Shown piece after piece: positions 25,446-33,150 of a stretch of 38,192 bases of DNA. The DNA is from an uncultured Granulosicoccus sp. GTDB lineage: Bacteria; Pseudomonadota; Gammaproteobacteria; Granulosicoccales; Granulosicoccaceae. The notes beneath the pieces were generated by a model. It did no database searches. It was not told where the DNA came from and saw only the letters and a program-made list of their open reading frames with translations. The stretch covers positions 1 through 38,192 of the forward strand of contig CALKXZ010000290.1 in the NCBI GenBank assembly GCA_938003775.1, written 5' to 3'. The translations under genes were made by a program, and so were the position numbers. Within the stretch, counting starts at the first letter, position 1. The number at the start of each line of letters is the position of its first letter.

Positions 25446-25583
25446 GCCTATGCTCCTGTTTTTTTAATGAGTAGTTGGCAACTCGAGTTGGACGTTGCTC
25501 AAACTACCGCGCGTTTTGACTGCCCCGTATCCATGGACCCAAAAGGGGTCGACACTATCTAAGGTAGTGATGAAAGCTTGTGA

Positions 25584-25907
25584 CTAAGCGACAGCGATAT
25601 CCTTAGTTGCTTCGATCACCTCACCGTCATCATCGGTCCAGCTAAATTTGAACGTACCGGCCTCACTAACCAGTGCCTTGAATTCAAAATACGGATTGGC
25701 TGAGATTGCAGGGTCCAGATCACAGGAGAACACAGGTTTTCCGTTAAACTCGCAACTGAATGCATTAATAATTTTACGCGGGATTACGTTACCTTCCTTG
25801 TCCTTACGCTGCCCTGATTCCATCTTGTGGCTGATTAAGGACTTGATGGTAATGATGTCGCCAACTGCTGCTTTTTTTGGAACCTTAATTCTTGGTTTAC
25901 TTGCCAT
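25584..25907 (-). CDS. soxZ: SoxZ, carrier complex subunit
   Basis: A 107-residue protein with the SoxZ immunoglobulin-like fold: PRIKVPKKAAVGDIITIKSLISHKMESG at the start, FSCEFNGKPVFSCDLDPAISANPYFEF in the middle and KFSWTDDDGEVIEA near the end. It forms the SoxYZ heterodimer that carries sulfur intermediates. It has no signal peptide and is expected to be exported bound to SoxY by Tat. A good ribosome site (CGGAGAG) precedes it, 12 bp after soxY. Confidence 0.95.
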   Translation of the reverse strand: MASKPRIKVPKKAAVGDIITIKSLISHKMESGQRKDKEGNVIPRKIINAFSCEFNGKPVFSCDLDPAISANPYFEFKALVSEAGTFKFSWTDDDGEVIEATKDIAVA

Positions 25908-25919
25908 GTGTACTCTCCG

Positions 25920-26372
25920 TTAGCCGCCGCAGCCGCCAATTGTCACTTTTATATTGTTACTGGCTGAATGAAAAGCACCGCTACTCATTTTCGCCACAGC
26001 CACTACATTCTGAGTTTGAGCTAATCTCATGCGAGTTGATGCACTCGCTTGCCCACTGTGTGGCGTGAAATGGAATGTAGCGATCTCAGGGTTTGGGTTA
26101 TCTTCAGCCAGTAGCATGACGGATACCACGTGATCGTCTTCAGTCATCGGGCTGTCCACCGACACAGCAATCGGTACGCTGTTACCGTTTTCAGCAATTT
26201 CAGGTGTTGTAAGCGTAATGACACCCGAATCAGGTGTCACACCTTTTGTAAAGGCATCAATAGCTGCGGTGACTTCATCAACGCTGGCAAAAGCTGACTG
26301 CTGACCAAAGAAAGCGGCAGTAGCCAAACCTGCTGTGCGCGTTAACAGTGTTCTGCGTTTTACATTTATCAT
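25920..26372 (-). CDS. soxY: SoxY, sulfur-carrier protein
   Basis: A 150-residue protein with a Tat signal (KRRTLLTRTAGLATAAFFG). It ends in GGCGG, the flexible C-terminal arm whose Cys148 carries thiosulfate-derived sulfur through the Sox cycle. The body has the expected beta-rich fold (ITLTTPEIAENGNSVPIAVSVDS). GAGG lies about 8 bases upstream. It is 13 bp downstream of soxX and 12 bp upstream of soxZ. Confidence 0.95.
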   Translation of the reverse strand: MINVKRRTLLTRTAGLATAAFFGQQSAFASVDEVTAAIDAFTKGVTPDSGVITLTTPEIAENGNSVPIAVSVDSPMTEDDHVVSVMLLAEDNPNPEIATFHFTPHSGQASASTRMRLAQTQNVVAVAKMSSGAFHSASNNIKVTIGGCGG

Positions 26373-26385
26373 GGTGATTCCTCGC

Positions 26386-26844
26386 CTATTTCAGCGTACT
26401 GAGGTAAGCAACAACATCTTCAACTTGTTGCGCCGTCAGGATAGTCTTTCCAACAAGATCTTTACGCACGTTCTTGCCAACATCAAGAGAGTAAAAACCG
26501 GGCATAACTGTGTTGTCAGTAAATACGGCTTTGGCGTTGACAACAATAGTTCTAAGCTGGGCTTGTTCCCAACGACCCGCTACCCCATCCAATGATGGGC
26601 CAACTTCGCCATGAAATAACTGATCTGCCATATCGTTATTAGCGTGGCAAGCCAGGCAATTGCCCAGTTTTCGATTAGCGAAAACCTTCCGGCCCTCTGC
26701 AGCGTTTCCCGCCTCACCAGAAACTGATGCGGCAATTCCTAAATTCTCAATGGTGATGTCACCAGGTGCCGTGATATCGGCCAATGCCGTTGTAAGGCCT
26801 GCAAGACCCAACAACACTGAACTGACAGTGGCGGGTATTTTCAT
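26386..26844 (-). CDS. soxX: SoxX, mono-heme cytochrome c of the SoxXA complex
   Basis: A 152-residue periplasmic protein. ATG 26844 is preferred over an upstream start, because AAGGAG (26851-26856) sits 6 bases before it and a signal peptide follows (cleavage near ALA at 20-22). One heme site, CLACH at 63-67, and an axial Met114 in NTVMPGFY. With SoxA it starts the Sox cycle. It is the first gene of the operon, so the region upstream should hold the sox promoter. Confidence 0.93.
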   Translation of the reverse strand: MKIPATVSSVLLGLAGLTTALADITAPGDITIENLGIAASVSGEAGNAAEGRKVFANRKLGNCLACHANNDMADQLFHGEVGPSLDGVAGRWEQAQLRTIVVNAKAVFTDNTVMPGFYSLDVGKNVRKDLVGKTILTAQQVEDVVAYLSTLK

Positions 26845-27389
26845 CCAGTTCTCCTTGTGATTGTCGTCAGGCTGGTTGCTGCCGTACCGCCTTGTAATAA
26901 CGATAGCTAGATCTGCCTCAACAATCAATAGATAAATTCATATATTTGCATATTATGTCTTGGCAGTTGTAGATACAGTGGATTTCATGCCGAGTTTTGA
27001 ATCTACTAGGGCAATATCCAGAAATATTTACCCTATTTGGCACCTGACAGTCACTGAAACGCTGTCTGTGCTACCTGTGATAGGCAACCGTGTATTGGGC
27101 ACATGGGTTTGTCCAGTTTGAACCGCATCGCCCAGTGTGTATGACCCATTTACTGCCTGGTTGCTTGCAATGATCACCAGAAACGCCAACGAAAAGCTCG
27201 TCAGTAGAATTGCCACTGGATCGGAATTCTTTTTCTATATTGCGAGGCATTAGAATAATACGCGGCAAGATCCAAGGCCCGAGAATGCCCCTCGTCTGCA
27301 GTTAGACCCCAATGAATAATTTACAACACTGCGAGCTATTAACTACTGCGTGAAAGAACTTGCAGCGTCTGCCCACCAGTATGTCAGGG
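26845..27389. promoter_or_regulatory. sox operon upstream region with AT-rich operator candidate
   Basis: A stretch of 545 bp between soxX and the convergent-side end of the kinase gene. The AT-rich stretch at 26935-26957 contains ATAT-ttgc-ATAT (26942-26953), a short inverted repeat about 100 bp before soxX. It is a candidate site for the BigR-type repressor encoded at 9843-10190. A 62-codon GTG frame with one hydrophobic segment (27028-27216, minus) is the only coding candidate and is weak. Nothing else was recognised. Confidence 0.35.
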
Positions 27390-29084
27390 CTATGAATAAT
27401 CCAAGCTAGGCAATCGCTCACAAATGGGCTCCTTGATCATTTCGATGACTCGCTTACTAACAACATCAAAAACCTGATCAATGGATCCAGACGTAGTTAC
27501 TTTGCTCCACGTGATAGATCCAGAATCTGTCATTACTTGCTTGTTCAATACTGCCACAGTGGCATCTGATGCATCACCGCATCGACTTGAAACACGTTCT
27601 TCTAGTATTTCGACAGGGGCCTGTAGCCAAATACCAACAAAAGGTATTTTTCGATCATGTGCCACCTTCTCAATAGCCTTACGTTGCTCTTGATCGAGAA
27701 AAACCGCATCGACAATAACCGATTGACCAGCATCTAGCGCCAGCTTTGCTTTTCTTAATACGCGTTGATAATTTGTGTGCGAAGTATCGGCTGTGTAAAG
27801 TTCTGCTGACAATCGTGATGTCTCATTAACACCCAGTGCAGCTTTACGTTCAGCATCGCTGCGTATCAAAATCGCACCAGGTGTACAACATATCTCGGGG
27901 GCTAGACGGGCCGACACTGTTGATTTACCGCTACCTGAGAGACCGCCCACGGCAACTAGCGCTGGTGGCTGCCTGCCAAGATAATCTAACGCCAATTCTA
28001 AATACTGTCTGGCCTCATGGCGTAATACCGCCGAGCGGCATTGACTTTGTCTTGACGCCTGCGCAGTTGTCATTGCCCGAATGCCAGCTCTACAAAAAAG
28101 AAACAATGGAAGCAAGCGCAGAGCGTTTAGATTCGCTTCATCGGAGTGCAGCAAATACTGATTGAACGCCGCATTGCACTGTAGGGCCAACCCGCGATGA
28201 TCCAGATCCATTAACAGAAAAGCCAAGTCATACAATATATCCGTGGTGGCCATTCTCTCATCGAACTCAAGTGCATCGAATGGTAACGGCACCGCATGAT
28301 GCATCACGATATTGCGTAAATGTAAATCACCATGACACCGCCTAACAAATCCCGATATAGCTCGCTGATTCAACAATGTTCTATATTGTTGCAATTCAGT
28401 TCTGCCCTTCACCACGAATTGATCCAACAGTGCAATGGGAAACAAACAGTCCAGATCGGTTAACTCAGTGATCAATTCAAGCACTACCTCTTCAATTCGC
28501 TGGAAGCCGTCACTGACAAATTCACTGTTCAGCGTTGCGTGGTACTTGGCAATGGATTGACCAACCTGACCAGCGATACTGCAGCTGAGCTGATTATTCT
28601 GAGCCAAGTTGTCCAGAACATCGCGCTCACGGAAGCGCTTCATATGCAATGCCCACTCAACAGGCTCACCTGAGCCGTTGATTTTTAGCCTACCGTCCGA
28701 TTCGGTTGTGATAGGCACTACCTCGAGATAGATATCAGGTAATGTATCCTTATTCAGCACAAACTCGCGCTCACACAGCTTTTTCCGAGAATCAAGTGCC
28801 GACATATCCAAATATGTGTAGGTCACAGCGCGCTTTATCTTGTAGACATCCTGCCCACTCATAAAAACATGAGCGCAATGTGTACTTTTTTGTTGGATCT
28901 GATTCGAAAAAGAACAGCTGGGCGCTATCTGTCTTTCACATTGCTCACTTTTGTATCGATTTCTCTTGCTTGCTTTAGCCAGCTGTTGTTCGCCATAAGT
29001 TGCAACCTGTGAGAGAAAGTGAATCACCGCTTTCTGACTAGATTCGTTATTCATTCTAGTTTCTGCTGGCGTTTGAGTCGACAT
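27390..29084 (-). CDS. Bifunctional aminoglycoside-phosphotransferase-like / P-loop kinase protein
   Basis: A 564-residue fusion. The first half has the phosphotransferase-family signature HGDLHLRNIV (about 251-260) and DALEFDE (about 270-276), which are the catalytic Asp and metal site of the APH/choline-kinase fold. The second half has P-loop GLSGSGKST (about 381-389), GAILIRSDAERKAALG and VIVDAVFLDQEQR, typical of gluconate-kinase-like or zeta-toxin-like small-molecule kinases. This pairing is a known bacterial architecture without an assigned substrate. Starts at ATG 29084 or TTG 29111; no clear ribosome site. An FNR-type box lies 85-98 bp upstream with a matching -10, so low-oxygen activation is likely. 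Confidence 0.85.
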   Translation of the reverse strand: MSTQTPAETRMNNESSQKAVIHFLSQVATYGEQQLAKASKRNRYKSEQCERQIAPSCSFSNQIQQKSTHCAHVFMSGQDVYKIKRAVTYTYLDMSALDSRKKLCEREFVLNKDTLPDIYLEVVPITTESDGRLKINGSGEPVEWALHMKRFRERDVLDNLAQNNQLSCSIAGQVGQSIAKYHATLNSEFVSDGFQRIEEVVLELITELTDLDCLFPIALLDQFVVKGRTELQQYRTLLNQRAISGFVRRCHGDLHLRNIVMHHAVPLPFDALEFDERMATTDILYDLAFLLMDLDHRGLALQCNAAFNQYLLHSDEANLNALRLLPLFLFCRAGIRAMTTAQASRQSQCRSAVLRHEARQYLELALDYLGRQPPALVAVGGLSGSGKSTVSARLAPEICCTPGAILIRSDAERKAALGVNETSRLSAELYTADTSHTNYQRVLRKAKLALDAGQSVIVDAVFLDQEQRKAIEKVAHDRKIPFVGIWLQAPVEILEERVSSRCGDASDATVAVLNKQVMTDSGSITWSKVTTSGSIDQVFDVVSKRVIEMIKEPICERLPSLDYS

Positions 29085-29133
29085 AGGCAGTGTTACTGAC
29101 GAAGTCACCAATTTTGATGAATTGACTCTATAT

Positions 29134-29182
29134 GATCTTTAATATGATGGTTAGTTCAGCCCTAGAGTTTGATACAGATCAA
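29134..29182 (-). promoter_or_regulatory. FNR/Anr-type class II promoter of the phosphotransferase-kinase gene
   Basis: TTGAT-acag-ATCAA at 29169-29182 is a perfect FNR/Anr half-site pair. On the minus strand CATATT (29146-29141) is placed so that a start at about 29134 puts the box centre near -41.5, the class II activator position. No matching -10 is seen for the plus-strand gene at 29343, so the box probably serves the minus-strand gene. Confidence 0.6.
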
Positions 29183-29342
29183 GACGCCACAGCACTTGAA
29201 CGGCAAGCACGGATTTTCACCTGACCATAAAATACAACTGTGACAATTTCACGCTTAACATGACTTTCATAGGCACATTAAATACACAGCAATTTACGTA
29301 TATAGTGCCCTTTCACACCTCACACACTAATTGATCTCATTC

Positions 29343-30362
29343 ATGAAACCGGTCGTTTTGCTTGACCCCACCCCGCGAACTGCACAAGAGATATTCACAC
29401 CTGATGCGCAGGCGCGACTCCATCGCGATTTTACTGTCATCTCACGTGGTGACACAGATATGCACACGTTCTTGCAGCAGCATCTGCCGCACGCGAGTTT
29501 CGTTATTGGCCAGCCAGCCATCGACTCAGCAATGATTGAGGCAGCCCCAAAACTACGCGCAATAATCAATGTGGAGGGTAACTTCCTTCAAAATATGGAC
29601 TACAAAGCATGCTTTGCCCAGCAAGTACGGGTCCTGACCATCAGTCCGGTGTTCGCACAACCAGTTGCCGAACTCGCACTCGGCCTAACATTAGCGCTGG
29701 CTCGGGATATTCCAAACGCCCATCAATCCGTCATCGAAGGTAGAGAACGGTACGGTCTTGCAGGGAATCGCCGGGCGCGACTATTGGAGCGTAGCAACTT
29801 GGGATTTGTCGGCTTCGGAGATCTTGGCCGCGCAATACTTAACGTATTCTCAGGATTCAATTGTCAAGTTCGTATCTATGACCCTTGGCTATCACCAGAG
29901 GCGCTGCACCGAGAAGGTCTTATACCTGCCAGTCTCGATGAGGTCATGAGTAACAGCGATATCGTTCAGGTCGTTGCGTCTGTAACAGACGAAAGTACGC
30001 AGCTCATCGGTGCACGTGAGTTGGGATTGATGCGTGAAGGTGCGCTGTTCCTGTTACTCAGCCGCGCAGATGTAGTCAATTTCGATGCATTAATTCACGC
30101 TTGTCAAGCTGACCGTATACGAGCTGCTACCGATGTTTTTCCGACCGAACCACTGCCTGCTGATCACCCATTACGCTCAACACCAAATCTTATCTTGTCC
30201 GCTCATCGGGCTGGCGCTTTGTGTTCTGCATTGTTTGACATTGGCGATCGGGTGCTTGCCGACCTAACGCTAATGGCATGCGGTCTGCCACCTCAAAATT
30301 GTAAGCGTGCTGAGCCAGAGTTGGTTAGCAGGATGCGCAGTAAACCTGTTGACAGAAGTTAA
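29343..30362 (+). CDS. D-2-hydroxyacid dehydrogenase family protein
   Basis: A 339-residue NAD-dependent oxidoreductase. ATG 29343 is preferred to the TTG at 29331. The nucleotide-binding motif is LGFVGFGDLGRAIL (about 153-166). The catalytic triad is visible: Arg241 (LLLSRADVVN), Glu269 (DVFPTEPLP) and His288 (LSAHRAGA). The catalytic His context is HRAGA, where HxGG is common, so the substrate may differ from phosphoglycerate or lactate. The upstream region is shared with the divergent kinase gene. No Shine-Dalgarno sequence is evident. Confidence 0.86.
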   Translation: MKPVVLLDPTPRTAQEIFTPDAQARLHRDFTVISRGDTDMHTFLQQHLPHASFVIGQPAIDSAMIEAAPKLRAIINVEGNFLQNMDYKACFAQQVRVLTISPVFAQPVAELALGLTLALARDIPNAHQSVIEGRERYGLAGNRRARLLERSNLGFVGFGDLGRAILNVFSGFNCQVRIYDPWLSPEALHREGLIPASLDEVMSNSDIVQVVASVTDESTQLIGARELGLMREGALFLLLSRADVVNFDALIHACQADRIRAATDVFPTEPLPADHPLRSTPNLILSAHRAGALCSALFDIGDRVLADLTLMACGLPPQNCKRAEPELVSRMRSKPVDRS

Positions 30363-30776
30363 CGGCAATTTAAACCAAGCGAGGAATTGCCACACAGACT
30401 AGTGGCCACAGAATGAATGAATGTGTAAAACCGCCATAGTTGATATACGCAGAACTTTTACGACTTCCAACCCATCGGGCCCCAATAGCAGACTGTGCAC
30501 GTTGAGTAAACGCATTGTAGTTGGTGAACAGTGTCTTTTTTTTTAGTGGCTTCGTACCCTAGAACTGGTGTATTTTTTAGTGTATTAACCATTCTCTATT
30601 AGATTCTGTATTGTTTACGAAAATTGATTTCTATCAATTATAAAAATTGTCATTCACGATATTTATTACCCAATACAGCGCTACTAATGACCGAGTTTCC
30701 AACGAACGTCTGGTTAATCTGCAACGCTACATCAGAGCCACGTGATAGAAAACGGCATAACAGAATTATTTCGGTA
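30363..30776 (+). promoter_or_regulatory. Intergenic region with hairpin and a second FNR/Anr-type promoter
   Basis: GGCAATT/AATTGCC (30364-30391) forms a hairpin just after the dehydrogenase stop, without a T-run. TTGAT-ttct-ATCAA at 30624-30637 is a perfect FNR/Anr box, extended to AATTGAT/ATCAATT. A -10-like GATATT (30659-30664) would give a start near 30671, again with the box centred near -41. The leader to the GyrI-like ATG would be about 105 nt. A T-run at about 30532-30542 has no clear stem. Confidence 0.55.
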
Positions 30777-31247
30777 ATGAACAATAAATATAAAATTGAA
30801 CAGGTCGATGAATCACCGTACTTATATGTTGAAAGAACCTGCTCAATAGAAACAGATGATAAATTCCACGCTATCAATAAAGCGTTAAGTGATGTATTAG
30901 CATTTACAAAAGAGCAGCGATTTATCGATTTGGGACACGCACTATCGGTTTACTACAGCTATCAGCCAGCCATCATGGTACTTAGAGCAGGCTTTTTCAT
31001 AACCCTAGCTGACGTAGAAAAAGCCAGCAAGAACATACACGCAGATGTCACACCGACAGGCAAAGTGCTCAAAGCAATTCATTGTGGGTCGTATAGAAAT
31101 CTCACTGACACTTACACAGATATGGCCGCATATATGAAATCAGAGGGAATAACGATCAACTCGCCATCTTGGGAGGTCTACCTAAACAGTCCAGAGACCA
31201 CCGCGGAAGAGAACCTAAAAACAGAAATATCCATCTGTATCGCTTAA
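30777..31247 (+). CDS. GyrI-like small-molecule-binding domain protein
   Basis: A 156-residue protein. I start at ATG 30777 because homologous sequence begins at MNNKYKIEQVDESPYLYVER; the longer upstream frame is uncharacteristic. The layout (QVDESPYLYVERTCSI, an internal symmetric repeat, then AIHCGSYRNLTDTYTDMAAYMKSEGI and SWEVYLNSPE) fits the GyrI/SOUL-like effector-binding domain found alone or at the end of AraC- and MerR-type regulators. No DNA-binding domain is present, so it probably binds or hydrolyses a small ligand. It lies downstream of a perfect FNR box. Confidence 0.8.
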   Translation: MNNKYKIEQVDESPYLYVERTCSIETDDKFHAINKALSDVLAFTKEQRFIDLGHALSVYYSYQPAIMVLRAGFFITLADVEKASKNIHADVTPTGKVLKAIHCGSYRNLTDTYTDMAAYMKSEGITINSPSWEVYLNSPETTAEENLKTEISICIA

Positions 31248-31382
31248 CCACTGTTACATCATGTTACACACGGACTAACAGTTGGCTGACTAGAGAGCGG
31301 AACAGCATGTCTTCGTGTTTGGACACAATGAATTGGACAGGTTCGAAGTGCAGCACAACTATTCAAGGCATTGACACAATAA

Positions 31383-31439
31383 TCGGTCTTTAGATTGATG
31401 CTATACGTGAAATACGGTGTTTGTTAAAATCTAGACCGA
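31383..31439. repeat. Long inverted repeat between convergent genes
   Basis: TCGGTCT-tt-AGATT (31383-31396) pairs with AATCT-AGACCGA (31428-31439). This gives 12 bp of stem with a 2-nt bulge and a 31-nt loop, just past the stop of the MFS gene and 136 bp past the GyrI-like gene. It has no T-run, so it is not a standard terminator, but it could stop or stabilise transcripts from either side. Confidence 0.5.
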
Positions 31440-31451
31440 CAACACCCTCGC

Positions 31452-32699
31452 TCAACGCACCGACGTTTCAAAAACCAGGGCAATACGACGTGACCAAAAA
31501 TACAGTATAGCCAACGCCACTGTGCCTGTCACAGCAGCAGATGCCAGAACCTGCGACAAGGCAGACCAATTCAGCACCTGATTACCCACCACAAGAACTG
31601 ACAGCACTAACAATACTACGGAAAACGTTGCACGACCGGCCAAACTCAGCACAGAAAGAAATGTGGCCCGCTGTGCGCTCGGAACATGGGGCGCAATTGC
31701 GCCAAGCATTGGCCCATGCACCAAAGACATGGAGAAGTTTCGAAACATCACGAGAATCAGCAAAGCCGGATGCAATAACAGCGACAGACCAGCAACAATA
31801 ACCAGTTGAATGGAAACACTTACGAGCAACAGAGCACGTATACCAACTTTATCAATCAGCCTTTGGCTAACAGCCGCACCTACAGCACCCCCAAACATTG
31901 AGATACTTATAACCACACCCGATACCATCGGCGCAGAGCCTGTTGCCAGCCACCCTGTTATAGCACTTTCACCTAATAGCTTTAGATAAGGCTGGTAGAA
32001 CTCATAGGGAACGTGCTCAAGTGAATATCCAGTGATGTAAAATGCCAGTATCCAGCCCAATAGCGGATGGGTAAAGTGACCCAGCGTATCGCGCATTTGC
32101 ACGATAAACCCAGTCGCATGTGCATCGTCCTCTACTGTCGGCTCCATGTAATTGACGCACACAACAACCGATACCATTGCAGCGAACAGCGCCACAACAT
32201 ACGCCAAGCGTAAATCAACCATGCCCAGACCACCACCCACAAGGCACGAACAGGCCAGGGCCGTCATGCTCCATTTCTGCGCAACCGTTTCACGCTCCGT
32301 GTATTCGTTTTCTCGACCCAAAGTACTCAATGAATCATATAACAAGGCGCTATCGCTGCCGGATTGGAACGCGATACCAGCTGCTAACAACACTTGCGCC
32401 ACTAACAAAAAAGCAAAGGCCTCTGCCACCACAAACGTAGCACAGGCCAATACGCTCATGATGGAGGCTACAATCAGAGTGGGCCGACGACCAAAACGAT
32501 CGGAGCAATACCCGGAAGGTACCTCCAGAACGAAGACCGAAAAATAGTAGGCCGAGCCCAATAGAATGGCATCGTTGAGGGGAATTCGCTCAAGAAAGAA
32601 TAGAAAGAACACCGGCAGCCATGGCAACACGCTACTGGCGGCCTTGTGGTACTGAAACAGTTTTAGATTGCGCTCCAGACCTAAATGTGTTTCGGACAT
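31452..32699 (-). CDS. Major facilitator superfamily transporter
   Basis: A 415-residue protein with about 12 hydrophobic helices. The MFS motif A is clear between the second and third helices: GYCSDRFGRRP at 63-73. A partial equivalent lies in the second half (GAVGAAVSQRLIDKVGIRAL). The substrate is not predictable. The start codon is preceded by GAAGGATC at a somewhat long distance. Upstream lies a -35 TTGACA embedded in an inverted repeat. Confidence 0.85.
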   Translation of the reverse strand: MSETHLGLERNLKLFQYHKAASSVLPWLPVFFLFFLERIPLNDAILLGSAYYFSVFVLEVPSGYCSDRFGRRPTLIVASIMSVLACATFVVAEAFAFLLVAQVLLAAGIAFQSGSDSALLYDSLSTLGRENEYTERETVAQKWSMTALACSCLVGGGLGMVDLRLAYVVALFAAMVSVVVCVNYMEPTVEDDAHATGFIVQMRDTLGHFTHPLLGWILAFYITGYSLEHVPYEFYQPYLKLLGESAITGWLATGSAPMVSGVVISISMFGGAVGAAVSQRLIDKVGIRALLLVSVSIQLVIVAGLSLLLHPALLILVMFRNFSMSLVHGPMLGAIAPHVPSAQRATFLSVLSLAGRATFSVVLLVLSVLVVGNQVLNWSALSQVLASAAVTGTVALAILYFWSRRIALVFETSVR

Positions 32700-32880
32700 A
32701 TAGATTGAGATCCTTCGCTACTTTTAACTTGCAGTAATGTCAATACTGTACCGCGAATTAAATAACGCGGCGACAGCGACTAGCTTACAACACCAGATCT
32801 TTTCATGACTGCACGATAGCGGTGCTTAATGACTTCATGGGGTCTGTGTCAGCCACCAGCTACAAGTTAGCACTCTGCCG

Positions 32881-32950
32881 ACTAAGCACTAAGCACTAAG
32901 CACTAAGCACTAAGCACTAAGCACCAGGCACCAGGCACCAGGCACCAGAC
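32881..32950. repeat. 7-bp tandem array: ACTAAGC x6 then ACCAGGC x3
   Basis: Six exact ACTAAGC copies (32881-32922) run directly into three exact ACCAGGC copies (32923-32943) and one ACCAGAC. The two blocks differ at two positions, as if a variant unit was amplified after the first. It lies 180-250 bp upstream of the MFS start. Confidence 0.95.
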
Positions 32951-33012
32951 GATTATCGCGTGCAACAAGGTCGTGTGCAGTGATGTATCGTCACGACTAG
33001 TTACCATCGAGG

Positions 33013-33066
33013 TCATCGGGTCATCGGGTCATCGGGTCATCGGGTCATCGGGTCATCGGCCGATGA
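33013..33066. repeat. 8-bp tandem array TCATCGGG x5 plus terminal palindrome
   Basis: Five exact TCATCGGG copies (33013-33052) and a sixth ending in C. The sixth copy is the left half of the perfect 14-bp palindrome TCATCGGCCGATGA (33053-33066). It lies about 85 bp past the stop of the multiheme cytochrome gene. Confidence 0.95.
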
Positions 33067-33150
33067 TCGTATGGACCCCGTTCAATGGCGCCGCCTTAAC
33101 CTCGATGCTCAATCAACCGGTGACGGCTCTACTAAGCTCAACACCTGCAA

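Larger units (their letters stand above)
32700..33150. other. Intergenic region with promoter-operator and two short tandem arrays
   Basis: 451 bp without a gene. CAGTA (32732-32736) and TACTG (32744-32748) flank a minus-strand TTGACA (32738-32743), a likely -35 of the MFS gene overlapped by an operator; the -10 is weak. It also holds a 7-bp tandem array (32881-32950) and an 8-bp array (33013-33060) ending in a perfect palindrome (33053-33066). Confidence 0.5.

Noticed and set aside
27028-27216. 62-codon GTG frame upstream of soxX with a hydrophobic segment
   Set aside because: No ribosome site, a second overlapping frame of similar length, and no recognisable family; it sits in the likely promoter region.
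32881-33066. Tandem repeats considered as a CRISPR-like array
   Set aside because: Units of 7-8 bp are contiguous without spacers, and no cas gene is present.
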